The notes below the pieces were generated by a model, which was not told where the DNA came from, ran no database searches, and worked only from the letters and a program-made list of their open reading frames with translations. Of a stretch of DNA of 64,000 nucleotides, positions 9,916-21,076 are shown piece after piece. Each line of letters opens with the position of its first letter. Position 1 is the first letter of the stretch. The translations under genes were made by a program, and so were the position numbers. The stretch spans positions 1,064,176 through 1,128,175 of the forward strand of contig KZ111147.1 of assembly GCA_002077045.2 (NCBI GenBank). The letters run 5' to 3'. The DNA is from Rachicladosporium sp. CCFEE 5018. Taxonomy: Eukaryota > Ascomycota > Dothideomycetes > Cladosporiales > Cladosporiaceae.

Positions 9916-10209
9916 ATGTGCTCAAATGAGTACTTCACATACACTTGCGGCTGTCGCCTCAGAGGAGGCTTCATCCAATGCGCGCGACTCTACGATGCCC
10001 AGTCGAACCTCCAGTGCGCAAAGTCGAGTGCAATCGAGCACAAATCACGCAATCATTGTGCGAAACATCTGCGACGCGCGACCAGCGCAGAGGAGCTGCA
10101 GATGCAGCAGGCGGGTGACGACAAAGCCGAGAGTGCAGCTGACGTGAGGCGCGATGCCGATCCATATCCGCATGCGAGTTTCACGAAAGCCAGGGAAGAA
10201 GGAGCGTGA
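9916..10209 (+). CDS. Small Cys-rich conserved hypothetical protein (unit 1)
   Basis: This is a 97-residue ORF from ATG 9916 to TGA 10207-10209. The first 50 residues have a pattern seen in small fungal proteins of unknown role: NEYF, an aromatic stretch, CGC at residues 11-13, then single Cys at about 22, 34 and 48, with 'C-KHL' at the end. The rest is polar, acidic and basic, and looks disordered. No signal peptide is visible. The Cys spacing suggests a compact metal-binding or disulfide fold, but this is inference. The start context is intact only in this unit; units 2/3 have lost one base three codons after the ATG. Confidence 0.6.
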   Translation: MCSNEYFTYTCGCRLRGGFIQCARLYDAQSNLQCAKSSAIEHKSRNHCAKHLRRATSAEELQMQQAGDDKAESAADVRRDADPYPHASFTKAREEGA

Positions 10210-10368
10210 AGGTGCTCTCTCTCCCTGGAACTGATGCCATGCGCCAGTCTCGGTATGAAGCTGGCAGTTTGCAGCTGGCGACGCTGTTGCTTGGCGTGTG
10301 TCGAGCAAAGCCCACCACACCACTTCGAGCCATCCCTTGCGTCCGCTACGCGGCCCGTGACTCTACCT

Positions 10369-10725
10369 TCAGGTCTCCGGAAGCGCTAGATCCTCCAACG
10401 CGTTGTTCATCGCACTCACTTGGCGAATAGCTCCTGTGAAGCTGTTTGAGAGAGCTGCAGGGTTCGGAGAGTCAGCGTAGCCACACAGAGAAATGCACCC
10501 CCTATGTGCTCGACAACCGGAGAAGTGGAGGTAGCTAGCTTCGGCCACGGTCTCGTATCCGAATGCTAATGTGACGCCCGGTGTCGAGAAGTCTCGGAGT
10601 CTCTGCCCTCGGAGTCGGTAGCGAAGCCGGGTACATGGACATCCGGCGACGGCGCGCCGCTTCCGAGACATGCCTTCGTATCTGCATAGCGTTCGCTCGC
10701 TTTCAGACCAGCTAGCCCTGTCCAT
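10369..10725 (-). CDS. 118-residue ORF of unknown function (unit 1)
   Basis: The open frame runs from ATG 10725 to stop 10369-10371. Start, stop and exact length are kept in units 2/3 despite about a dozen amino-acid changes and a cluster of substitutions near the 3' end (about 10395-10420). The product is basic in its first third (RKRRAVAG, RLRYRLRGQR), has five Cys and ends in a helical segment. No family is recognised. It may be a real small gene or a frame that stayed open by chance. Confidence 0.3.
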   Translation of the reverse strand: MDRASWSESERTLCRYEGMSRKRRAVAGCPCTRLRYRLRGQRLRDFSTPGVTLAFGYETVAEASYLHFSGCRAHRGCISLCGYADSPNPAALSNSFTGAIRQVSAMNNALEDLALPET

Positions 10726-11512
10726 TCAAAGCGCGGACACCCACACAGGCGGCTGCTGTGTAATGTGTCATCGTCTACCCGCGTAGTCTGTCAACACTTC
10801 ACGCTCGCGGGGAAGCCGGACCGCTCTCGCTGGCTCGTTCATCTTCGTTTCACAGCGCTGAGGGCATCGACAGTAGCGCAAGCTAGTTGTAGTGGTGATT
10901 GAGCAGCGAGCCTTCGAGAAGTCTGCCCATAGAATGAGGTAGAGCTCTCACTGGACCGTTGGGGCAAAACCCTTTGCACTCGGGATCTGCGCACGGTATC
11001 ATATACCAGAGAAGCAGCAGTTGAGCGCATGAAAGTGGGATGTGCTCGAGGTCCATGGTCATTGAGACTGTCTATATACCCATCATATGTACTGTAAGCC
11101 GGAAGTAGGTTCGAGACACAAGGCAACTGTCCGATTACGTTCTCCTTCCTTGCCGAAGTATTGCCACTCACCCGTGCTCATCCTACTTCTTGCCGCGTTG
11201 TATACTGGGCATCGACCGTCTCATCGTAATCTCACACTCGTCATCATGTTCCGTCAATGCTGTGTGCTGTGAACTGTCTGCTGTGGACTGTCTGCTGTAT
11301 GCTGTCTGCTGTGTGCTGTGTACAAGAGCCGAAAGATGGCGCATCACCGTGCGCAATGCTACAAAGAGGTGTATGCGGAAGTGAATTGACTCGCTCGCAA
11401 GGTCGCCAGATCGAAGGATGTTATGTGCATGCCGCTTGAACGCTAAACAAGACCGAAAGATGAGGAGCCTAGCTCTGAGGTAGTGAAAATATAGAGTATG
11501 ACGTGCGCGTGC
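10726..11512. other. Spacer with minisatellite (unit 1)
   Basis: There is no recognisable gene. It contains the CTGTCTGCTGTG-like minisatellite at 11260-11322. A B-box-like GGTTCGAG near 11110 has no A box or acceptor-stem pairing around it, so no tRNA is called. Confidence 0.5.
11260..11322. repeat. Degenerate CTGTCTGCTGTG minisatellite
   Basis: About 63 bp of imperfect tandem units built from 'ctgtctgctgtg' and 'tgtgctgtg'. Units 2/3 have it at 33780-33843 and 59142-59205 with a single-base difference in one unit. Confidence 0.8.
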
Positions 11513-12965
11513 TCAGATGAGTGCGCCATTAATATCCACACAGTACCCAGAGACGCCCGGCAAATGCTGGTGAGGGTCCATGACTTGGTAAGGTGTGTAC
11601 TGCTGAGGGTGACCCATGTCGTTGGGGTGCTGATGCAGATCGTGAGGTCGTATCCCGGTGTCTGGTCGGAATGCATGTTGCTCATACTGTTGACCGGGGC
11701 CGTAATGGTAGACTTGCTGATCGTGATGGGCGTACGGCGGTGGCTGTTGATGGTACTGGAAGCCGTCGACGTGATGTGGCTCTGGCATAGCCGTACCTGG
11801 TGGATGCATCGGCGTTGGTAGACCATGAGGCTCCATGCCGTGGTATTGGTGGGAAGGCGGCATGTGGTGAATGAAGTGGCCAGGGAAGCCACCATCAGAG
11901 AGGATGGGCGTGTTTGGAACAGTGTCCGAGAATTGCGGCTGAGGTATATGGTGCACCATATTGACAGCATATGTCTGTTGTCTAACGGGCATGTGTTGCT
12001 TGACGTCAGCGTGCTGATGACCATACTCAGGCATTGGTTGGTAGTGAGCTTCTGGCACTCCTTCGAAGCTGATTGACTTGCAGTGCTGATCTGCCAGGTG
12101 GTAAGAGGAAGCGAACGAGTCCGCAGGCGAGATCTGATCATGCCAATTGGCAGATTGGGTGACTTGTTGGGGGAACCATGGCTGTGTCTGCTCTTGAACA
12201 TGCCGAGGAATTCGGTCGAGGTCGCGGTGCTCGATGCGAGAGGCGTCAGTGGTTTGTCGCCGGCGTGAGACTGGCTGTCGGCGTGCCCGACCACTTCGTA
12301 TTGCGGCAGGAAGCGTGCCGTCACGGCGATCGATGTTTGGCTGGACGATTGTATCGACTTCGCCCTTCTCAACCTTCAACTTCGATGCAACGGGGACTCT
12401 CTTGCTTTCTCGTGCGCCACCTGACGCTGGGCTGCCTGCGATCATACGTCTGGCTGGCAAGCCTGAGACCGTGATTTCAGAGCCCTCCGTCTCTGAATCT
12501 GTAAGAGACTCGGCCGAGTATTTCGCCTTTTTTACCGCCACAGGCTTGCTGGGCTCAGGAGTCCAGAAGAAGGTGGCATCGCCATCTACAAGTCGATGTT
12601 AGCATCATGTCAAGCGGTGCACAAGACAGGCCAGTACTGACCAATGGCCCCATCAACAAAGTCCTGCTCCAGCTTCGCAACATGGTATAGCTGCTTCAGG
12701 AGCTCCTTGCGTTTGCCCTCCTTGTCCCCCGGTCCACCAACGGCACATACAACCGATTCGCCAGCGAGCTCTTCGAGGAACTCGGTCCAGCCTTGCGTGC
12801 GATGAGTGTTACGAATTTCGGCGTTGTCATGGTTCCATGTGGCCAGCTGATCAGGTGTAGGACGCAGTCGAAGGAGGTGCACGCAGAGGTTCAATCGCTC
12901 TGTTGGTCCGATTAGTGACGCTCACCCCAAATTGTGCCAGGCCCCTCGCTCACGTACCATTGCGG
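11513..12965 (-). CDS. DUF2841-like protein, 5' end lost in gap (unit 1)
   Basis: The visible minus-strand exons are the last 8 bases of an exon (12965-12958), then 12899-12642 and 12585-11513, with introns GTACGT...AACAG and GTCAGT...TGTAG. They encode the second half of the protein: a 'RLNLCVHLLRLRPTPDQ' region, a helical part with 'WTEFLEELAGE', then a long disordered tail rich in His, Pro and Gln. The N-terminal core that resembles DUF2841 is visible only in unit 2. The gene is cut by the N gap, so whether this copy carries the 14-bp duplication cannot be told. The function is unknown. Confidence 0.7.
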
Positions 12966-13065
12966 NNNNNNNNNNNNNNNNNNNNNNNNNNNNNNNNNNN
13001 NNNNNNNNNNNNNNNNNNNNNNNNNNNNNNNNNNNNNNNNNNNNNNNNNNNNNNNNNNNNNNNNN
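12966..13065. other. Assembly gap (100 N)
   Basis: Exactly 100 N, the usual placeholder for a scaffold gap of unknown size. The left flank is the DUF2841-like gene of unit 1 and the right flank is a P450. In unit 2 the sequence after the same left-flank point is different from this right flank. Confidence 0.98.
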
Positions 13066-14924
13066 GATACGCCTCATCGCCCAGCAACTCCTGCGTTCCC
13101 TCGCGGTACTTCGGATCTTTGCCATACATCGTGCCGTCTCCCGCCATCTGGTCCACAGCATCAAACGCAGCTGTGAACTCGAATTGCCTGACAACCAATG
13201 CTAGCGCAACTCGAGATTCGATCATCGCCAGGTCTTGCCCGATACAGTTCCTGATACCACGTTCGAAAGGTCGCCAGTAGGCTTCTGGCAGGGTTGAGGA
13301 GTTTTCGGGCAAAAAGCGGTCAGGGTTGAAGGTGTTGACTGTGGGTCCCCAGACTTCCGGATCGCGGTGCATGGACCAGTGCAGCAGCCAGAGCATCATA
13401 TCTGGCACCATGATAAGCGGCTCACCAGTCTTGGGATCCGTGAGATGCGTTTGCGAGTCTGCGGATCGGATGGAAGAGGCTGCAGGATTCAGGCGGAGGA
13501 CTTCTTTGATGACTGCTGTGGTGTAGGGCAGCTTGGAGATGAGGTACGGATCGCGTTTAAGAGCTTCTTCGGTGCTGTCGATGGGGCCAAGGACGGTGTT
13601 ATGTTCGTGCCGGATTTTGGAGAGGGCGGCAGAGTCTTTGGAGAGGTAGTAGAGCGCGTAGCAGATCGCCGCAGAAGTGGTGTCGTGCCCGGCGAAAAGG
13701 AAGACGCGAATCTGCGTTATTGCGTTGCGGCGGAAGTCAGAGCTTAGGCGCGTGGTTTGATGAGTTCTGGAGTCGGTCTCTTTGTCGTAGCTTTCTACTG
13801 CTAGATCGATGATGGCTCGCTTGCGTTCTCTCGGCGAGGTGCTCCCATCTGCCGAGTTTTCGTGAAGGATCTCTTGGAAGCGTTTGTCGAGCACTTCGCC
13901 GAGGTAGTTGTTAATTGTACGACTGTTCTGCCATCGGTGATAGATGCCTCGAGGATAATATGGCTTGAATGGGTCCATGGCTGTGTCATTCGGGATCCAG
14001 AAGATCTGGTCACGCAACGCGTTAACCATTGGGTTGGAGCCGGTCTGCGTGTCGAAACGCATGTTCAACACTACTTTTCCGATGACATCGATCGTCAAGC
14101 GTGTAGCATACTCCTCCATTCGAAATGGCTTGCGGGCCTCAGCCAGACCTGTCAAGACTTCGGCGAATACTTTGCAGTCGTCCACGATCCCAGGAACAAG
14201 CGACATGAGGTGCTGAGCTGCGAAGCCAGGATTGAAGACACTGCGCCACTTCCTCCAGTGTGACCCGCTGGTGGAGACTAAGTCGCCGGGACCGGCGATG
14301 TTCTGCATCGTCGTTATGACTTCAGGGTGTTTGGGAGTGCTGTGGATGGTTGTGAATTGTGCACCAAGTTCGGGGTCCGCGCAGCAGAGCATCACGGGGC
14401 CGAAGGGCCAGAAGTCAAGATAAAAGTAAGGGCCTAATTTGTACTTCTGCCGGAAGGCTAGGGGAGTGACTAGGCTTTGTCAGTGATTGAGATAGTCAGA
14501 CACATGTATCTCATCTTGAATCTCGAGGGCTTCATGCGTGCACAGCCACGTGGCGGTGATCTGCGTGCACATTATAATCTCAGAAGTCATCAAGGCGAGC
14601 TCTCGGAGGCCGTATTATAGAGCATGAAGTATAGAGGAGATGAAGAGTATGCCTTACCGTGAGGATGCACCTTGATCGGCACCTCGCCCGAAGTCATCAG
14701 CTCGTTCATGACAAGAAGATGTCCCCATATCCACGAGTGTGGTGGTCCAGGCTACGATAATTCATTAGCCCGAATGTGATCGCATGTAAGGAAACTGATG
14801 AGCTTACCGCATCGTGGACAGCTTTCCGCACGCTATAACCCTTGAGCGCGGATCTTCCCAGCAAGGTGATGACGATGGTGACAATCGCAGCGATGACAGG
14901 ATGCGAGGTGACAGCGTTGGCCAT
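13066..14924 (-). CDS. Cytochrome P450 monooxygenase, C-terminus lost in gap
   Basis: This is a microsomal haem monooxygenase; the substrate is unknown. Exons on the minus strand are 14924-14808, 14751-14658 and 14469-13066, giving at least 538 residues. The N-terminus has a membrane anchor (IAAIVTIVITLLG), followed by the proline-rich hinge PGPP. Diagnostic motifs are the I-helix AGHDTTS, the K-helix ExxR as KEVLR, and the haem loop FERGIRNCIG with the haem-ligand Cys near residue 479. Only a few tens of residues should be missing beyond the gap. The 188-nt second intron is long for this window. KNR4 lies upstream on the same strand, with about 0.8 kb between. No other secondary-metabolism gene is nearby, so a cluster role is not supported. 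Confidence 0.9.
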
Positions 14925-15726
14925 ACCGAAACGGTTGGCCAGTGTCTACGTGCCTCACTCACTCGTGGACCAGGGCGGTCAGGCACCACAGCCCGGATCC
15001 GAGGTTTCGATGTGTGATGGGATGGAGCTGAGGCTATTGGAGACGCTGCCGGACTATGAAGTCGAATATTGTACTTATCTAGAAGAAATGCGGCCAATCT
15101 GACCGGATGATCTGCAATTTGCGCGCGTAGAAGCTGAGCTCGCTCCTTCAGCCGTAGGGGCTGCCTGCTATTTGCTGGGATGAGCATCCGTATTTGCTTC
15201 AGTGTTGGTATCAGGCGACCCAAACGCGATGATCGCCACGAATTGGCGACAGCACTTCTCGGACTGATTGATGTGACAGTGTTATACGTGGCCTAGAATT
15301 GTGCGGGGGCAATCGAGGATGCAGGCAGGAGTTGAAGCAAAGGCACCTGCAAGCTTCTACGCCAAGCCTCTGCAATGGGCGTGTGTTCCAAGGGTTCCCA
15401 ACGGAAGCATAGCACATCACTCATGTTGTATGCGAGACGGCGGTGTATTGTAGTGATACAAAGAGTACAAACTTCTCAGCCGCCCAGCGCAAATCAAGTA
15501 TGCCATGCCGCGGAGTATTCATGTATAGCCTCCAGCTTCCCTTACGCTCGACTCAGATGAAACCTACCCTGGACACCGCGCATGTCTTGCAATCACTTCG
15601 AGCAGAAGCCCAATCTCGAGGCTTTCAATCCTCTAATTGCGGTGTGGGCGCCGCACCCTCGATCGCAGACTCTGCATCTACTGTAGTCGCACCAGCTCTT
15701 CCGACCGTTCCTTGAACTGGTCCAGA
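14925..15726. other. Spacer between P450 and KNR4
   Basis: About 0.8 kb between two minus-strand genes: KNR4 3' flank and P450 upstream region. No further gene or clear motif is seen. Confidence 0.5.
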
Positions 15727-17456
15727 CTAAAGCGCCACATCCCGCATCTCCCCATCTCCATCCTCGTCCTTATCCCTTCCACCACCCACAGCCTGCTCCT
15801 CCCGTTCGAGTCCACCCCCGCTAAACCTCTCTGGCTTCTTAGCTAGAAATCCATCTCCCTCGCCGTCGAGCGGTGTTTGAGGCGGCAGCGGGGTGTCAAC
15901 ACTGACCAGCTTCTCGGCTTTTGTATTAACATCCGGCTTCGCGACTGCAGTATCGACTCGCAAAGGCTGTGATTGTGCTTGCGGCTCTTCTGTGACCCGA
16001 GCTAGAGGACTTGAGATGTGTGCGCGTGGCGAAGAAGTCGCGGGTCCCTTTCCATTTGCACTTTGGCCGTTGGCATTACCAGACAAGCGATGTGGACTTC
16101 GGCCTCTGTCTTCCGTTGCTGAAGTCGGCGATCCATAAGGCGAGTATCCGTTCGCGCTACCTTGTTGCTGTCCGCCTGTTTGAGAATTGATCCTCAAGCC
16201 CTGGCCCGGTCTCCGCTTGCCAGCTGACTGCCTCTTGCCATGCTTCTGATCACTCCTCCACCTCAGAATGTCGATGTATGCCGGCTCAACACCCTGCTGC
16301 TTGAATTCTCTTAATTTCAGCTCTTTCGTCTCTTCGTCAATGAACCACTTGCTCGTCCCCATGTCGTCTGCGACATTCGCCAGAAACGCGCTCCAGCTCC
16401 GTGAGATGACGTACTTGCAGTCGTAGTCGCGTCCCATCAAGATGACCTGACCCCATTTGCCGGTAGGACCAGGCGCAAGATCGATGGCAATATTGTTTCC
16501 GCCCCAGTCACGCGCCATAGGGATCCAGGCGGGATGTGCGTAGGCTTTCTGAATGGCATTCGGAGGCTGAGAGTCTTGCTTGTCCTGCAATTCCTGCCGC
16601 CAATGAGGGTTCGCGGACTGCTGAGCTTGTGGTACCGGGACTGCGGAACTCGACGAACTACCCGCGAAAGCTTTGATAGGTGCTTGAGGGATCGAGTAGG
16701 CGTTGTTCTGCTGGGAGAAGTACGCCTCATTCACTGTCCGCCATTGCTGCCACTCCTGCTGTATCTCTTCGCAATCGAGCAACATGCAACCGAAGACCAC
16801 TCCGGTAGGCAGACCACCGCGCTCTTGCCCGTCGTGAAGTTGCAGTGACTCGCGGACTTCTTGTGGCAGGGTGCAGTCTAGTTCGTGCTCGAGCTCGTTG
16901 ACGTCGTTGAAGGTCGCTGGAGCGCCGAGATTCTCCCACAGCTCTTCATAGTTGTCTTCAAGGAAGCGGTCTATGCGTTTCCAGGAGTGACTCACGGGTG
17001 GTGGAGGTGGGAGTCCATCGTTGAAGCTCTGCATCTGGATCTCTCCCGTTCCTGACCCATCCTGCTCGCTTTGTGACCTCTGCACCGAAGTGCGCACATG
17101 AGGGGACTTGGGCGATGAATCTCCCGGTGCACCACTACCCGTGTATCCATGTCCAGCCTCCAGATCATGCTCATATGGCGATGTGAGGTCTGCACGTGAC
17201 TCTAGCGCGCTCGTCGCGCCGGCTGTGAGGGGAGCGTGTCGGTTCTGGGCGAGGGGAACATGGTTGCCTGTGCGGTAGGGAGAGTCATAGGAAGCGTGTC
17301 GGTCGTTCGAGGTCATGGTATGCCAGAAGGCGCGCCATTGCGAGCCCAGACTAAGGTTCTGTGTCAGCTAGCCAGCAGCAAGGGAGGGAATACGAGTGCT
17401 TGGCACCGGGTAAGGGCAGTGTTTGGGGGTTGTCGGAGGTCGTACCTGGGAGCCAT
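15727..17456 (-). CDS. KNR4: Knr4/Smi1 cell wall synthesis regulator
   Basis: Knr4/Smi1 proteins coordinate cell wall glucan synthesis and stress MAPK signalling. Exon 1 is only 11 nt (17456-17446, encoding MAPS after joining). After a 95-nt intron the second exon runs 17350-15727. The total is 544 residues. The short first exon is chosen because it restores the conserved start leading into 'FWHTMTSNDRHASYDSPYR'. The N-terminal 120 residues are polar. The SMI1/KNR4 fold follows (IDRFLEDNYEELWENLGAPA, then GVVFGCMLLDCEEI, then WIPMARDWGGNNIAIDL...GQVILMGRDYD) and ends near 'KELKLREFKQQG'. The C-terminal 150 residues are low-complexity. The 5' portion is repeated at 42425-42818. Confidence 0.92.
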
Positions 17457-18339
17457 GCCGGGGGTGATGGACGTGTGTAGGATGTGAAGGGAGGGTGGAG
17501 CGCGCGTAAGTGGGTGTCAAGAGCGATGCGTTTGCTAAACCGCGGTGGAAGAGGGATGACGTGCAGCTTTGGGGGGTTGTGAGTGTCTCAAAGGGGGAGC
17601 GACCGAATGTTCAACTTGCAGGGGGGTCTCTTGCTTAGCGCCGAAGATATCGCGAAGGCAAGTGCGGTCGACGACAACAATGGATTCGAAATATGACGGG
17701 CCCGCTGGCTGATGATAGCGACAGTGGTGCATGCGTGTCAATGGTCACTGGTGCAGCAGTCCTGCTTGTTTGACACACTCTCGAGCTATCAACAGCAACG
17801 CGGCAGCACTACGCAACGCGTGCAGATACGGGTGCGACCGGCTAGTGGTGACATGTCACATCCTCGAGACGCACGTAGACCGGCTCTCGCATATGCGCTC
17901 GCTGCCCATATGATGCACTCCGCCTCGGCACGCATGTAAGATCACCATCGACATCCTGCTCACATCACCATGAAATCCTGTTACTGGCGATACCCTGTGC
18001 CAAGAATAGCTCGTCTATGTGCTCCATCGCCACGCCGAACTCGATATCTTCGCCACTGTCATACCAACAGCTGAGCATCGGCAACGCGATCTGCGTTGTT
18101 TCTGGCCGCAGCGATAAGATCATCTTCTATATCGCAGCACACTACGCATTTCTGAAACACTTCCTCTTACAGCAACGTAGCGACAAAGTCCGACCCGCAG
18201 CAAGTGGAGACAGGTGGAGAGCCGCTGCACGAAAACAACGGGCATTTCATGCAGGTACCGAATACTTTGCAGCTCCAAATCTGCACGTGATATCACTTGA
18301 CATGTACTCTCACGAGGTTCGTTACCGTCTTGCAGCAAT
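17457..18339. other. Spacer between KNR4 and MFS transporter
   Basis: About 0.9 kb holding the KNR4 upstream region and transporter 3' flank, both minus strand. An open plus-strand frame over 18017-18775 has no codon or homology support. Nothing else is seen. Confidence 0.5.
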
Positions 18340-20261
18340 CTACATACCTCGACTCTGCGTCTTCATATCCCCAATCTCGGCCCCAGTAGATCGCCCGAAG
18401 TCATCATCATATAGTGTCTTTCCGAGGCTCGCAGCATCTAGATGTGTAATCTCCTCGAGCGATTTGCCTCTTGTCTCCGTGAGACCGAACCATGCAAAGG
18501 CCGCTATACAGACATCGAACAGGCCCCAGAGTAAGAAAGTCCCCCCTGCGAGAAGCGTCAGTAAGGTGGATAGCATTGAGACAGTGGAGGATAACTTACA
18601 GCCCATGTTCGCGATCATGTACGGGGTCGTAAGCGAGAAGATGAAGTTGAACAGCCACTGCGTCGACACTCCCACCGCAATGCCCGGCTCTCTCGTTCGC
18701 GTTGGGAAGATCTCGCTGACATATGGCCAAGGCAAAGGACCCCAGGAGAAGTTGTATGCGATCACAAATAGGTAGATCAGTGCGATCGTCGCGATTCCAG
18801 CCGACGTTACGGTCCCATCTCCACGGGCTGGATGAGTCTTGACGACAGCTGCTGTCGTGATCTGGCATGCGGCCATGAAAAGCGCTCCAGCTGTGAGGAT
18901 CTTTCGCCGGTTGACTTTCTCTGCGACGAAGAGGACAAAGGTGAGACAGGCGGCGACTTTGACCGCACCAAAGATGGCAGTAAGTAGTAGATTGGAGTTG
19001 CCCTTATTGCCTACTAGCAGCTTGAAGTACTGGGGCCCGTAGTACGCGAAAGCCGTGGCGCCAGTGGCTTGCTGGGCTGTGAAGACTGCGGAGGCGGTGA
19101 AGGTTCGACGACGGTTCTCGGGAGAGAGCATTTCTGTGGCTGTATCAGTATATTCACAGGGTTGGGCGACATAGGAATTGATGATACCGCTCAGTCGAAA
19201 GCCCTCTCGCTCACGAGCTTCGATCTCGACACCAGTGCGGATCTCTTCCATCTCAGCGACTGTGGCATCGCCGTCACTCGCACGAATCCACTTGAGCGAC
19301 TGCCAGGCTTCCTCGTGGCGATCATGTTGGGTGAGCCAGCGCGTAGATTCCTTGAGCGTGAGCATGCCGAGTCCAAGAAGTCCAGCTGGTAGCATCTGCA
19401 AACCGACTGGGATCTGCCATTGGCGCGATTGGGTGCCAGGAATGTCCTTTGCAACACCGTAATCAACCTGAACTCGTTAGCAAGCCTGCGCAATTCCCTT
19501 CATCTCTATGAACTTACCCAGTAGGACGTGAAGATACCTGCACTTGTAAGCAAGACTGCGCCGAACCCTTCACCTCTGTGAACTTACCAATCGTGAACAT
19601 CAACTGATAGAAACTCCCAATCTGGCCCCTCAATTCCTTCGGTACCATCTCACTACTGAACATCGGCACAACAACACTACTGCCTCCTAGACCAAGTCCA
19701 GCAATCACACGACCTACGTAGAAAGCTGATCGAGAGTGCGTGTTGATTGTCTCGATGATCACGCCGACGATGAAGATGGCCGAGCAGATCATGATGGCCT
19801 TCTTACGACCGAGCTTGTGCGTAACAGGCCAGATGATGAAGCAGGCCACGAAGGCGCCGAGTTGCTGGAGGCCATTTGCGAGAGACTGTGTGCGAGTGGC
19901 TTGCTTGGCTGAGTAGCGGAAGTCGTGTTGGTAGGACTTGAGCGTCAAGACGCCGCCGCTATAGTAACGTTAGAGAGGTGTGGAAGATCAGAGACGTGAT
20001 TCGTACATAATGCCACTATCATAGCCGACTGGGACATGAAGTCAGCATAGACTTTTGGGACGATCAAGATCCTTTGTTCGACTTACACAGGAAGCCGCCG
20101 AGACAGACGACTGCACCAAGGTAGTACGCCCTCGCCTTGCCTGCGGTGGTGAGTTGCGACATCACGTCCGGCGCTCTTTCCAACGACGAGGAAGGTAGAA
20201 GAGACGTGGAAGGCCCGGCAGCGTCTATATCCTCGCCGCCATCACCATCCTCACTTTCCAT
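18340..20261 (-). CDS. MFS sugar transporter family protein
   Basis: Plasma-membrane 12-helix MFS transporter of the sugar/quinate porter family; the substrate is not certain. Seven exons on the minus strand: 20261-20087, 20028-20007, 19958-19588, 19537-19518, 19467-19188, 19133-18600 and 18545-18340, giving 535 residues. Two are microexons of 22 and 20 nt. Family motifs are GYDSGIIGGVL, GRVIAGLGLGG, PKELRGQIGSFYQ, KESTRWL in place of the usual PESPRWL, and ETRGKSLEEI. The ATG at 20261 was preferred to an upstream in-frame GTG. Introns 19134-19187 and 18546-18599 are each 54 nt and lack stops, so simple ORF calls read through them; removing them restores 'FRLSEMLSPENRR' and 'NMGWGTFLLWG'. The arylsulfatase is divergent upstream. 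Confidence 0.9.
19468..19587 (-). repeat. Pair of similar 50-nt introns (introner-like)
   Basis: Introns 19587-19538 and 19517-19468 flank the 20-nt microexon 19537-19518. Both are exactly 50 nt, both start GTAAGTTCA and both end in CAG. Aligned without gaps they agree at 40 of 50 positions, far above what unrelated fungal introns show. This resembles introner-like elements, which are near-identical introns multiplied in Dothideomycete genomes, or a local tandem duplication. Confidence 0.75.
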
Positions 20262-21076
20262 GTGGAGGAGTAAGAAAGTAGAAGCAGGGTCTCGCACGAG
20301 GCGTACGGGCACCTAGCTTTAGAGAGCTTGGTGCGCCATGCGGCACAGTGGTACCATATCGGGTGACCACAGCACGGCTGCGACCTATGAGCCGCTTTGC
20401 TTCTCTGCTGTGCTTAGAAGGCGTTGCAGAAAGAGCGATGGCGTGATGGGCAGCATGCTTCGTCGGGTTAGGGTTTCATGCAGAGGCATATCCCAGCATT
20501 CTACGAGGTTGGCTAGTCAGCAGGCGTGGGGGCCATGAATCGGGTAGGAAAGGGGATTTATCCGGCATTGACCTTGATCTTTCGGCAACCTTTAGAGTGC
20601 AACAGCAAGACAGATACTGTCCAACAAAGCAATGCGAGCAGACTCTTACGAATGGAGCGACTTCGCAAGCAGTGGGTTTCCGTACCCATTCCGCCGGGCA
20701 TTTGTCGATTTGTCTAGCAGATGCTCATGTCAATGGGCGACAGGAGGCTGGCGACGTGCCCTGATGAATTCGGGCAATTTTGGTTCTGCCCTAAGCACCG
20801 CGGCTACTCAAACTCCGATCTCTCCTGCAACAGCAATAGAGATGACCATCCGATTCAGAAAGAAGCCATGGTGTTGAACGCGGCTTGCCGTTTCGGCCTG
20901 ATCTATCAAAGCTGCTGTGGGGCAGAGGGTGCTTGCATGCTAGCGTGAGCAACAGAAAGTAGTCATTCCGTCGTCCTTTGCGCTCTCAATGTCTGTTTGC
21001 CTATCTGTTTCATCTCACTGGGGTTACTTATTTTAGCATCTCCACTCCCTGCAGCCCATGCTAATCGGCCAGAAAC
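20262..21076. promoter_or_regulatory. Shared upstream region of transporter and arylsulfatase
   Basis: This is 815 bp between divergent start codons, probably holding both promoters. No specific binding site can be named with confidence. Small open frames here have no support. Confidence 0.4.

Larger units (their letters stand above)
1..12965. repeat. Unit 1: diverged copy of the 13-kb block
   Basis: This stretch is collinear with 22617-35485 and 47979-60847 across all genes. It differs from them by scattered substitutions and small indels: the offset drifts from 22616 at the left end to 22520 at the right. Exons align almost without gaps, whereas several spacers and one intron are strongly diverged. 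That pattern fits homeologous or old haplotype copies rather than a fresh duplication. The unit ends exactly at the first N gap. Confidence 0.95.

Noticed and set aside
11100..11125. B-box-like GGTTCGAG that might mark a tRNA
   Set aside because: There is no A box at the right distance and no acceptor or anticodon stem pairing.
11443..12372. 309-codon minus-strand frame, also at 33963-34892 and 59325-60254
   Set aside because: It overlaps the DUF2841-like exon in another frame and has Ser/Thr-rich shadow composition with no motif.
18017..18775. 252-codon plus-strand frame across the transporter 3' end
   Set aside because: It is antisense to conserved transporter exons and carries no recognisable domain.
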